Shown one piece after another: positions 13,159 through 25,300 of a DNA stretch of 64,000 bases. Source of the DNA: Clarkia xantiana subsp. parviflora (Eukaryota; Streptophyta; Magnoliopsida; Myrtales; Onagraceae). The stretch is from the NCBI GenBank assembly GCA_036873135.1, contig JAPTYO010000001.1, positions 51,406,624 through 51,470,623 on the forward strand, written 5' to 3'. The notes beneath the pieces are model-generated. The model ran no database searches. It saw only the letters and a list, made by a program, of their open reading frames with translations, and was not told the DNA's origin. The position numbers and the translations under genes were made by a program. How positions within the stretch are numbered: position 1 is the stretch's first letter; each line of letters opens with the position of its first letter.

Positions 13159-16105
13159 TTAAAGGTCGTTCTTGTAGAACTCAAACTTAGTGAATGTCTT
13201 GTGGGAGAAGTCCAACGCTAAATTCATCAGATCCTTGGTCAGCCCCGCTGTCCCACAGTAAAACACACCTGCCAATTATTTGTGAGGAAATCAGAATCAT
13301 ATTTTAGCCTTATTTTTAATCATTAACACTTAAGTGGGTGAGTGTATTAGGGTAAACTTACCAACTCTTCTGTATGGGTGGTTAATGGCAATATTTTTGT
13401 AGACTTTCCTCCAATTAGGCTTTCCGAAGAGGGTCTTGACCCTGGTCCCCGACACAATATCGACCCCGGTCTTCGCATGGTGTAGCGACTGAATCATTGT
13501 GATAATAGCCGACCGAGCATCACCTTCCTTGTACACACTCGTGCAATAGTTGTGCATCTCGACGACCCGCTTCTCGTCCATTTCGACAACCTCGTCCATT
13601 ATGCCCTTGAACCACTCGAACGAACCCTGTTCCCTAGTCACCCAATAGAAGTAGGCCTTTTGGGTCCTGAACCATCGTTCGTTGATGTTGTTTACGATGT
13701 CCTTGATGATGCTAACCATCGGAGTCGCCCCGATCCCAATCCCGACAAGGAGCACCACGTCATACTTTTTGTAGTCTTGTGCTGGTGCGCCGTACGGTCC
13801 ATCAATCAGTATTTTGGGCAAGCTGCATGCCAAATTATTCAAAACCCACTTTTTGGACATTAATTGACATAATATATACTTATTTACAAAATAAATATTC
13901 TTCTTATTTACCTTGGAGGAGCTTGGTTATGACTATAATCAGCTGGTGCTTGCTGACATGCCTAAAAAAAAAAAAAATCGAACCTGATCATAAATCAAGC
14001 TGTAGAAGTAAGTAGTCATTAATTCGAGACTTACCGCTGAGAAGAGGGTATTGAGTTGCCCCGTCCAGTCGCCTAGGGTTTGGATGTGTACACTTAAGTA
14101 GTCATCATCTGGTGATGAAGTGATGTAGAAAGGGTGCCTACACCACAATTTGTATTTATTTTAAATATATATTATATTTTTTATATAAAGTGCAAAAGTG
14201 CAAAATATTTAATATATGATGATAAATGAAAGTTATATCCAGGAGTAAATTCTCAAAACAGTTACTTACCAAACTAATTCTCAAACTACATTTCTTCAAA
14301 AAAAACTTATTCTTAAATATATTAGTTTTTTTTATTAAATATTTCCCAAATTGGATTTTTTTTTAAATATTTTAAATCATCTCAAATTTTTAGTTGTACC
14401 CTAAAATTTATATTATGTTACAAATGACCCTTAATCGAAATAAATACAACAAAAATATGGAATTTTTTAAATATGTAATGAGATTAATTACATGCAAAAG
14501 ATATAATGTAAAAATACATTGAATAATATATGTTAAAAAAATGTCGAAGATAAATAATAAAAATGATAATGATAATATAAAATGTAAAGAAAATAAAGAC
14601 ATGTAAATGATTTTTTTTGGTTAAAATATGAAATTACTATAAAAATAACAGTGTAACATGAATCCAAAAGAAAACATCTAAATTTTATAAAACCATATAG
14701 AATTAGAGAACTGGGTAAACATATATTAATTAATATTTGAGGAAATATATTTTTTTTAAAAAAAAATCTGAAGATAAATCATAATAATAAATTATAAAAA
14801 TGATCATATAAGATGTAAAGAAAATAAAGACATGTGAAGGATTATTTTTAGATTATGAAATTATTATAAAGATAAAACTGTAACATGAACCCAGAATAAA
14901 ACATTAAAGTTTATAAAATCATATAGAATATAAAAAATAATAGAATAAAATATTATAAAACAAAAAAGTAATATAATAAATTTAAGAATTAATTTTACTT
15001 GATATATTTTTTATTTTATTTTATACATTTAAACGAATAATTTTTGCATCATGATATACTTTCTTCAAAACTTTTTTTTTTATTTATCTTTAAATTTCAA
15101 ATAATTTTTTTAAATTAAAATCTACAAACAATTTTTCTGGTAATATTTGTGTGTATTTTCATTTAGTTTTTCACCTTTTTAGTTTATATATGTCTTAATT
15201 TTCCCTCAAAATGTTCAATTTTGTTTACTTATCTTTTTTTTTTTTTTTTTTTTTTTTGTATATTTTGCTTTAATATCATTTTAATATAACGTAAACTTTA
15301 TGATCCAACGTAAAAAAAAAAAAAAAAAACACTCTTTTGAAAATTAAACTGTAAAGAAGTCAAATTTCAGAATTAGTTTAAATAATTCACTCATTAGTTT
15401 AAAAGTTGGATTAATAACAAAAATTGTTATTCGAACTTTGACCAATTTAGAAATCGCTACCCGAACTTTGACCAATTTACAAATCGCTATCTGAAGTTTA
15501 ATTTTTTTAAATTCGCGCTACATGAATTTTCAATTTCAGAACAAATTGTCAAATCTGATTAAATTCCCGTCAAATTGGAAAAAAAATAACATGTTTATAT
15601 CCCGTATATGGTCTTTTTATGTGTACCATATGGATTGAAACATAAATTTGAAAGTATTGTAACAAAATATCTTCAATTGGATGATCAATTAGACTTTCGC
15701 CAAATTCGAACAATGTCTTTCAGTTGAGCATCCAATTGAAGTTATTTCATTGCAATATCTTCAATTTATGTTTTATGAATCCATCTTGGGTATACATCAA
15801 AAGACCACACGTGATGAAAACATGCTCATTTTCTGTACAATTCGACATGAATTGAAACATAGATAGAAGTGTGCTCTGAAATTTAAAGTTCAAATAGCTA
15901 AAAATACAAATAGTGATTTATAAATAGGCCAAAAGTTCGCTTAGCAATTTGGTTATTAACCCTTAAAAATTTACTCATGTATCATGTACCATTCAAAGCG
16001 AGAGATAGTGGAGCAGTTCACAAATATGTACTCCCCACTCTTGTACTTGAACCCATTAGGCTTTGACATGTGAAGAGTCAGGACATCTCCGGGATACACT
16101 GCGGC
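13159..16105 (-). CDS. Rboh exons 6-10: FAD- and NADPH-binding domains
   Basis: Exon 6 (15990-16105) codes [18 protein letters not shown]...FEW; exon 7 (14035-14137) [18 protein letters not shown]; exon 8 (13912-13961) a 50-nt linker; exon 9 (13362-13822) [41 protein letters not shown] and [10 protein letters not shown]; exon 10 (13159-13268) [36 protein letters not shown] in part, with stop TAA at 13159-13161. All catalytic motifs of the C-terminal oxidoreductase domain look intact, so this half shows no obvious decay. Confidence 0.9.
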
Positions 16106-19100
16106 CTGCCACGTCATCATATATAAGGGTTAAAGGGTTTTTTGTATTATATGTTTGATAAATGTTAGCTTTTGGTGCAATACAGTTTTTTTTTAAACTT
16201 TTGGTGTCATATGTTAGTTGACAGTTAAGTTTAACCGTTAATACTTCCATTATGGTCCTCTAATTTATATTCATAAGTTTTTATTTTTACAATTTAGTCT
16301 CTATTATTTTTCTGATCACCTCTCAAGTTCACTGGCTACCACCCAAGCCGACCACCACGACTTGGAGCTGGCAACCACGAATAAAGGCTGGCAACCACGA
16401 ATAAAGGTTGGCAACCACGAATCGGGGTTGGTCACCACGAATCGGGACCGACCACCACCAAATCGGGGCCGACCACACCTCAATCGGGGTCGGCTACCAC
16501 CACTCGGGTGCCGACACCGATATGGGCCACAGAGGACTCAGTCGAAGCCCTCTGGCCCCGATTGGGGTGATGGACACCAACAATCAGGGTCGGCCACCAC
16601 CAACTGGGGTGGTGGCCGGCCTCAATTAGTGGCTACTAGCCTCAATTGGTGGTGGCTGACCCCGATTCATGGTTACCAGCTCTGATCCGTGGTGGTTGAC
16701 GGTCTTCTGTGGTGGTCGGTGACCTTGGGTGGTGGCCGATGAACTTGGGCGGTGACCGGCGGACTTGGGCGGTGACCGACGAAAACAATGACGATTAAAT
16801 TGTAAAAATAAAAATTTAGGAATATAAATTTGAGGACTAATTTGAATATAAAATAGAAGTATTTAACGGTCAAACTTAATGGTCAATTAATAGATGTACT
16901 AAAAGTCACAAAATGCAACACATATGACACCAAAAGTCTTAAAAAAACATATAACATAAAAAACCAACAATAGTTAAACATATGGCTCTAAAAGACCATT
17001 TAACCCTAAATATAATGATTATTAGTATTGTATTATGAGAAAATACTTGGTAATTGGCAACCAACATTTCATCATATTTAAGTGGTGTATAACTGTCAAT
17101 AAAATCTTAACACTACTTATCTACATACTACATAGTATAGTTCATCTTAATTTAATTAAAGCAAAGATTCCTTATTTTATTGTAAATGACTAAAAATGAA
17201 ATTAATTAATAATATTAAATTATAATTAAAAAAAATCCCTATTATTTCAATAATGATAAAGTTATTATATATATATATTTAAATATATTATTCATATATA
17301 TATTTTGAAAATATAAAAGAAAAACATTAATTTTTTTCTTTCAATAAATCTATTGGGTTTAGTAAACCTTAAAATTGAGTGAACCCTAAATGCAAATTGA
17401 GCAATTGTCGAACTGTGATTAATTTATGTAAATGTCAAGATCACCTTGTCGATACTTGATATGTATTGTTCTTTGATTGTGTTTTTAATAATTTATTTTA
17501 TACAATAATTTCTTAATGAAATATTATCAATCTTGCAAGTTGCACCCCTAACCGAGTTTGGAGCCTGACACAGATCACATGACCCAGTCATGTGTTAGCA
17601 TTAGAACTATTAACCATAATAATAATAGAAATATTTTTCATTTTGTAGCATGTGAAATCAGTCAACTAATTGTAAAGATTAATGAAGTATCAATTTGCAC
17701 TTGCCCAAGTCCATACTTCAACAACAAAAGAAAAACTCGTAAATATTTGTGGTGGTAATTCTTGTTATGGTGGTGTGTTTGCTTGCTAGAAATGACTCTA
17801 CTCCTATTTATAGTCTCCTAAATATTTCTTTAGACTCTTTGAAATCTCTCGACTAAGAATATCATAGAAACTCTCTAGAAACTACTTAGATCTTAGAATT
17901 ATCTAGATACCTTAACCTAGCCAACTTCTCTAAATGTTTCTTCAACTTGGATCGACTCCTTCTTAGCATAAATCTTCAAATCTTCGCCCATGATGGTAAT
18001 ATAGTCTTAGCCCATGATGGTAACCTAATCTTGGTCCATGATGGTAAATCAATGTTGGATCTTAGCACTCACCATCAACATTGACTTTCCTTAATGTTTC
18101 TTCTCGTCAATGTTGCATTCCGCTCCGTGCCGCTCTCGATTTTTCAATCGCACTTTTCCGGCTTGATAAAATATTCTATTCTTGTTAATTCCAGTGAAGC
18201 TTTCATTCTACAGCTCAAGTTGTTTACCCAGATTAATCTTCGTACTTTTATACTTTTCTCTTCTGGAGGTCTTCAGACTTCCTATATTGTTCGTTCCACC
18301 TTTAGTCGACCAAGAAAAGCTTCTTCCATTGATCTCCTGTGATTTTGTAGCTCTTCTTTTAACTTCCTTCGGGGCCATGTCCTTTCCTTTTCGTTCGAAG
18401 ACCAAAGTATTAGTCAACGATGAAACGTTGTGTTGCTATTATCCCGGTGTCGGAGATATCACTTTAACTTCCGTAGACATCCCCAAGTCTGACACTTCCT
18501 TCCCTTCATCTTGAGACGGAGATTGATTGCAAACTACCGGACCTGCAAGGAAGCAAGAATAAGCGCGGATGCAATTTTTACCGATCACGAACTGCCTTAG
18601 TGATCAATCTTCCCGATCCTTGCTTCACCATTGGTTTATCATCGGCTCCTCCATGGACGTCTCCGCGAGGATTCGAACTCCCCCCTTTTTCCATGAACCT
18701 TCTTTGAAGAAGTTTCTTTACCGATGAGAACGTGTCCGCCTTGATCATCTCAACATTCCTGAGAAACTTCACATCATTCGGACCAAATAAAACATACATA
18801 CCTGAATCGACTGCATTCATAACTGAAAGGAGATTTATCTTCATGCCGGAAGCATGGTAAACATTATCGAGCTTGATCGATGTCCTACCACTACTGTTGA
18901 TCACATCAGTGCCTTCCTTCTCAACATGGTGAACATTATCATCCGCCGTGACTATAACTTCTTCTCCTTCATGACGACGAAGATTCGAAAGTTGCTTTAC
19001 ATCTCCAGTAAGATGATGACCACAACCGGAATCGACAATCCACTTTTTCCCCAAGTTTCGAGCTGTGAATGCACATGTTGGAGTGATCTTGGCAAGAAAA

Positions 19101-22100
19101 CATTTTGCTCGTTCTTCACATTCGGTTGAAGTCTTAGATTCCAACATGTCACTCTCCTTCATTCAGGTCCGATAATTTCTCTTCAGATGTCCAGACTTCC
19201 CACACCGGTAACACTTGAATTCTTTCCTGCGAGACGACTCCACATTCCCACCAACCTTTTTCCTGGCGTCATTCTCCTTTACCTGAGGCACGAGCGCACA
19301 CTGCTCTTCCTCTAGCTTTATCCCGACCATTTTCTTAGCCAGTGACTCCTGTGAAGCTAGAAGGTTCTCAAACTCTTCCAAGGATGCTTGTTGAACCCAC
19401 CCTTGAATCGACGTAACAAACGTTATATACTCGGAACGTAATCCCCGAATAATTAACTGTTTTATCCGCGCCTCCGATATTCGCTCATCCGGGTTGAGTA
19501 GATTAATTTCTGAACACAAGTTATCCACCTTTAGAAATAACTGTGAAATTGAAGACTCACCGTGTTTTGGGTTCGCCAGATCCGTCTCTAACATCTGTAA
19601 CCGCGCCTCGTTCTTCTTGTTGTACAATTGGTCTAGCGTCTTCCAGATCGAACTTGTAGAGGTGTATCGTGAGATATTCTCAAACACTGCTGACGATATC
19701 GGCCTCTTCAAGGAAAACTCCGCCTTGGCATTCCTCTACTTCCAGCGCTTGATCGCTTCACCGTTTGTAGCAGTCTCCTCCAGGACGGTTGTATCACTGC
19801 TTCCAATGACGTCCCACAAGTTTTCACTCGCAAGATTCGACTCTATGTAGGACTTCTAAATTCAGTAATTGGACGAGTTCAATAGCCCTATTCCTTGTCC
19901 AACCACTCGACCGACATAATCCATATTTAGAATCCCCGAGCTCTTCAATCCCGATCTTGAATCGTTCCGCGTTACCGCGATAGTGGCTCTTATACCATGT
20001 AACGATTAACGAAGTGCTCATTAGCACTTGCCAAGACTGTACTTCAACAACAAAACAAGAACTCATATATATATTTTACTCTCTTACTCTAAATATGATA
20101 TCTTGGGGACTTACACTTTGTGGTGGTGATTCTTGTTGTAGTGGTGTGCTTGCTTGCTACAAATGACTCCACTCCTATTTATAGTCTCCTAAAGATTTCT
20201 TTAGACTTTTGGAAATATCTAGACTAAGAATATCCTAAAAACTCTCTAGAAACTACTTAGATATTAGAATTATCTGGATACCTTAACCTAGCCAACTTCT
20301 CTAGACATTTCTTCAACTTGGCTCAACTCCTTCTTCACCCAAATCTTCAAATCTTGGCTCAAGATGGTAATATAGTCTTACTCCATGATGAAATCTAATC
20401 TTGGCCCATGATGGTAAGTCAATGTTGAATCTTAACACTAATTAGATTGCCTGGTTGATATACCTTGAGAATTCTGACAGGTTTACTGCTTAATTTGAAT
20501 GGCCTTATCAATCTTTCACTCCCGTATAGAATGACCGGCACTGACAAGTACATCGATGTCTGCACAAAATCGACATTTTCTAACGTTACGATCATGATGG
20601 ATATTATTATGTAATAAAACATATGGACAACTATTTACACGATTAATTAATTACCGTTCTTTGGAACCATCGATAGACCGGGTTGGTTTCCGGAGTCAGT
20701 TTGAGCTTCTGACTCAGCATCTTGCTTTCGCGGATGTGAACCGATTGGTCTGAGGGTTGGAGCAGTAGCGTCTTTAGGTTATGGATCATGACGTAGCCCA
20801 AATTGTTCGGGTCGAACTCTTCCATGATTAGTGCTGCGTACTCCTTTGCTTTATCATCCGAGATGTTTAGATTATTTGCCGACGCACTGATGCAGATCAT
20901 CTGCAACCATATGTTAATTATCAAGTTGAAATTTTCCGGTTCCGACAAATTGCTTGATCAATTTTTTTTAATAAATAAATTGTTAGCTCAATTTATCTGA
21001 ATATGCAAATAGTTAACTCCATTTTCCGAGAGATAAATATGTTATTTTGCCTTCTTTATTATATCATTTTCTTAGGTGCCGTATCAAATGTCATCTACCA
21101 AAACAGTCGGAAAATGCATCGGAACTAGGTAATTGCACAATTAGTAAAATTGAGCTAGCTTTTTGTACATAAAAAATCAACTAACAATTTATTCAATCAG
21201 ATAAACATGAACTAACAATTTGGTAATTAATAAAAAAAATTGATATCCATTATTTATGATGAATAAAGCGTAATTTGAAATATAGTTGAAGATACAATTA
21301 ATATTAAATTACGATAAACGTACGCACCTCCGCGACTTCTTCCTGTGTGATACTTCCATCTGAGTCTTTGTCAATCCTGCATTACAGGATATAACTACTG
21401 AATTAATTTAGTGGATTGACTATTATGAATAATTATCAACCTATTTTTAGTACATGTCGTAGAAGATATGGAGGCGGGAATCGAAGCTTTGGTCGGTGAG
21501 TTGATCCCAAAACTCCATGAGCTGCTCTTTGTTGATGAAGTCGCCGGAGATGTTCCGTCTCTGTGCAAGTGCTCTGAACACCTCATTTGCAAACCCCTCG
21601 GACTCTTTATTCATTCCTGCACCCATTTAACTGTTGAAGATTAGGGACCTTGTTGTTACATTCTGATCCTTGAGACTTAGTTAGCATTATTTGTGTGAAC
21701 TATTTAGTTCAGGGTCTTGGCTAAATAGTTGGGGATCTGTTTTGTTGGATCTCTTTGTGTGAGGTATTTGTCTTATTTGCACTATGTATTTAAATGCGAG
21801 GGTGGCTTGATGAAGGAACTCGCCGGATGACCCGAAGTATTTGTCTCATTTTACTTTCTAACTTAGGATTTCAAGCCAAGAAACGATCATGATATCAAAG
21901 CCATATGACCTTTCGCGTTATTCATCCACGACCATTTACCTACTCCTCATCGCATCGTTTTTCATCTTCATCGTCTTGAATAGTCAATTCATCTTTGCGA
22001 TCCAAGGTTTTCATCTCGATCATCCTCGATTGGGATCCTTGATGATCTTTCCATCCCGGCGGCAGATCACAAGCTTCGAGACTCTCTTCCACTGAATCTT

Positions 22101-22358
22101 TTTGGCGGATCGATTCTCATCTTTTGTCTGTTCATCTTCGTCGCGATCTTTCATATGCTAATTTCGACCGTTCATATGCTAATTTCTCTTTGAGGCTCAT
22201 TGATTCTACCTAGGGATGGCAACGGGGCGGGTCGGGGCGGGTTTTTGCAGCCCCGGACCCGCCCCGCGGGTCGGCCTGGCTGACCCGGCCCCGGCCAAAT
22301 GGGCCTTTCGGGTCGGGTCAACAATCCCGCGGGGCCCCGACCCGCCCCGTCATATGAA

Positions 22359-22397
<39 letters not shown>

Positions 22398-25300
22398 TTT
22401 TCAATATTAAATACAATTTTTTTTGTCAAAATATTACATTATATATAAATTCAAAACATAAATCTAACATCAATCAAATATAAACAACAAACACATCAAA
22501 TTCATTACAAATATAAATTTAAATCCAAACACCAAATTAACAAATCCTAATAATCTAAATATAAATCTATTTGGTCCATGTTATTTATATAGGTACTATA
22601 TTAACCATATTTTTTTATTAAATGTTAGATCATATTAACATAAAAAAATTTAAAAAAAAAAAAAAATTATATACATATGGATTTCGGGGCGGGTCTACGG
22701 GGCCCCGGGTCTCTAGACCCGGACCCGCCCCGACCCGAGCCCGACCCGCCCCGGACCCGACCCGTGACCCGCGGGTCGGCGGGTCGGCGGGTCAAAACCG
22801 GGTCGGGGCCCCGCGGGGCCCCGAGACCCGTTGCCATCCCTAATTCTACCTCTCCGTAATACAATCGGCGATGAAAAGAAGAATGAAGACTCTTCATCAG
22901 GCAAGAAGGTGACTGGATTTAGGGGTGAGCAAGAAGCCCCACTAGCCCGAAGTCCAAACTAGCCCGACCCGAGCCAGTCCCAAAAAAGGCCCGAGCCCGG
23001 CCGGGCGGGAATTTGATTCATAAGTCAGGCTCGAGCTTGGGCTCGGGCTTGGGATTTTTTTAAAAGCCCGAAAGGACCAAGCCCGCCAGAATATAAGCAT
23101 ATTATATATATATTTAAGTTAACCTAGGTTTAACTACAGTGCAGTAACTTAACTATAAAAAGAAAAAGGGTTAAAGGTCCTTTTGGTACCACATGTTTGC
23201 AAAAATTACACTGTTCATACCACTAGTATTTTTTCGTACCGAATTGGTACCATATGTTTCCAAACCTTACTGTTTTGGTACCTCCGTTAGGGTTCCGTCA
23301 AAAACAGCCGTTAAATGGCATGTGCCATGCACGTGACCAGCCCAAAACTTTCAATTTTGTTACAATTTAGTCCATCTAATACATCCCTAACTTTTATTTT
23401 GTTCAATTTAGTCCTAAAACTTCAAAATCAAACCATTTCCCCAAATTGACCTAGCCGGACCTAGCCCTAGGCTAGGTCCGGCTAGGTCAATTGGGACCTA
23501 GCCCCAATTGAGTTAAATTAGGGCTAGGTCCCAATTGACCTAGCCGGACCTAGCCTAGGGCTAGGTCCGACCCTGGGTTGGGGTCGCCTGGGTCCGGCGA
23601 CCATGACCCAGGGTCGGACCTAGCCCATGGCTAGGTCCGGCTAGGTCAATTTGGGAAAATGGTTTGGTTTTGAAGTTTTAGGACTAAATTGAACAAAATA
23701 AAAGTTAGGGATGTATTAGATGGACTAAATTGTAACAAAATTGAAAGTTTTGGGCTGGTCACGTGCATGGCACATGCCATTTAACGGCAGTTTTTGACAG
23801 AACCCTAACGGAGGTACCAAAACAGTAAGGTTTGGAAACATATGGTACCAATTCGGTACGAAAAAATACTAGTGGTATGAACAGTGTAATTTTTGCAAAC
23901 ATGTGGTACCAAAAGGACCTTTAACCCAAAGAAAAACCTAGATCTAAGCTCTAGCAGCGCCGCAAGCCTCACTAGTTATCTCCTTCACTTCTCCTTTTCC
24001 CCCTCTAACTCACTTCTCTCTAATCTCAGCAAGACAGCGGCAGCGAGAAAACTTCGGCTCCGGCGACGGAAAAGCCACGACAACTCGGCGAGGGTAAAGC
24101 CACAACGACTTGACGAGGGAAAAACCACAGTGACTCGGCGACAGCGACTCCGTGAAAGCGATGAAGACTCGGTGATAGCGACAACGACTCAGTGACAGCG
24201 ACGACGACGATGGTAACTCGGCGACAGTGACTTGGTGATCGCGACGGTTACAATGATTGTCTTCAGTCCTCCTAACTCGGTGACGGCGACATGTTTTTTT
24301 AATATTTTTTTTTTCCAGATTTTTTGTTCAAATCGGAGCTAGCCCGAGCCCGAGTCCCGATGTCTCGAATCGGGCGTGACATTTCACTTAAACTCGGGCT
24401 CGGGCTACAATCCAGTGTCCCAAAAAATTCAGGCTCGGGCTTAGGAAAAAATCTGTTCGTCCCGAGCTCACCCCTAGTTGGATTGGATTCTTATCCAAAG
24501 GTACATTCACAACATTCCTTATATCTGCATGCATCAGATAATCCAAGAATAACTTTTTTTTCTGATCGATTGATTGGTTGTGAGAATTATCCAATGTGTA
24601 GTAGAACACTGTTCATTATTTTGCACGGAAAGAACAAGTTAAGGTTTTAAATGGATCTTGTTCTCGTGTTAGTTTTGATGTCTCTGTGCATGATTTGCAG
24701 GAGAGATATGTAGTGTTTAGCTGGATTTTAAAGTATGTTAACCATGATATTGAAAATAGCATTATGTACATGACTAGCGCTTTTAAGGTGTTTGGGCTGA
24801 ATTGAAAGAGAGGTTTGATAAGAGGAATATTTCGAGAACATATCAACTTAGGGAAATTACTTTTACCAGACAAGGAGTGCATGATATTTCGTCTATCTTT
24901 ACCAAGCTGAAGTTTTTATGGCAGAGTTTGATTCCGCATGTAGGGAGGCTTTCAAAATGCACTTTGAGCACTATGATAATCAACGCTTGTTTCAATTTAT
25001 GATGAGACTCAATGAGTCATATTCTGCTGTCATAAGTCATTTGCTATTGTTAGACCCTCTTCCTTCTGTCAATGAGGTTTATAATATGATGACTCAACAC
25101 GAAAGTCACAAGACTGTCTCCTCTAATGTTGCTTCTGGTGGCAGTATTTTGAGTAACGTCGATGTCAATGGTGGCAACATCGGTGTCAATTGTCGCATCC
25201 TCTCGAGAAAGAATCAGTTTGCAATGTAGTCGAGAGGATGCGACTATTGCAAGAAGAATGGCATTGCAAGGATAATTATTTCAAGTATCGTGATGTATTG

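Larger units (their letters stand above)
17671..20437 (-). mobile_element. Non-autonomous Copia LTR retrotransposon in Rboh intron 5
   Basis: Two direct LTRs (17671-18067 and 19998-20437) are flanked by perfect 5-bp duplications CTAAT at 17666-17670 and 20438-20442. On the minus strand a PBS TGGTATAAGAGCC (19985-19997) follows the 5' LTR, close to the initiator-Met tRNA primer site usual for Copia. The internal part is only 1.9 kb and codes a gag and the start of pol; integrase, RT and RNase H are absent. LTRs differ by many substitutions and indels (397 against 440 bp), so this is an old insertion. Confidence 0.93.

Noticed and set aside
20560..20654. Search for hidden transmembrane exons of Rboh between exons 4 and 5
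   Set aside because: Only 95 bp, AT-rich, no helix-coding frame. Exons elsewhere would not be collinear, and none was seen in the neighbouring introns.
22677..22904. Overlapping Pro/Arg/Gly-rich open frames
   Set aside because: They are by-products of the GC-rich terminal arms of the hAT MITE and are open on both strands.
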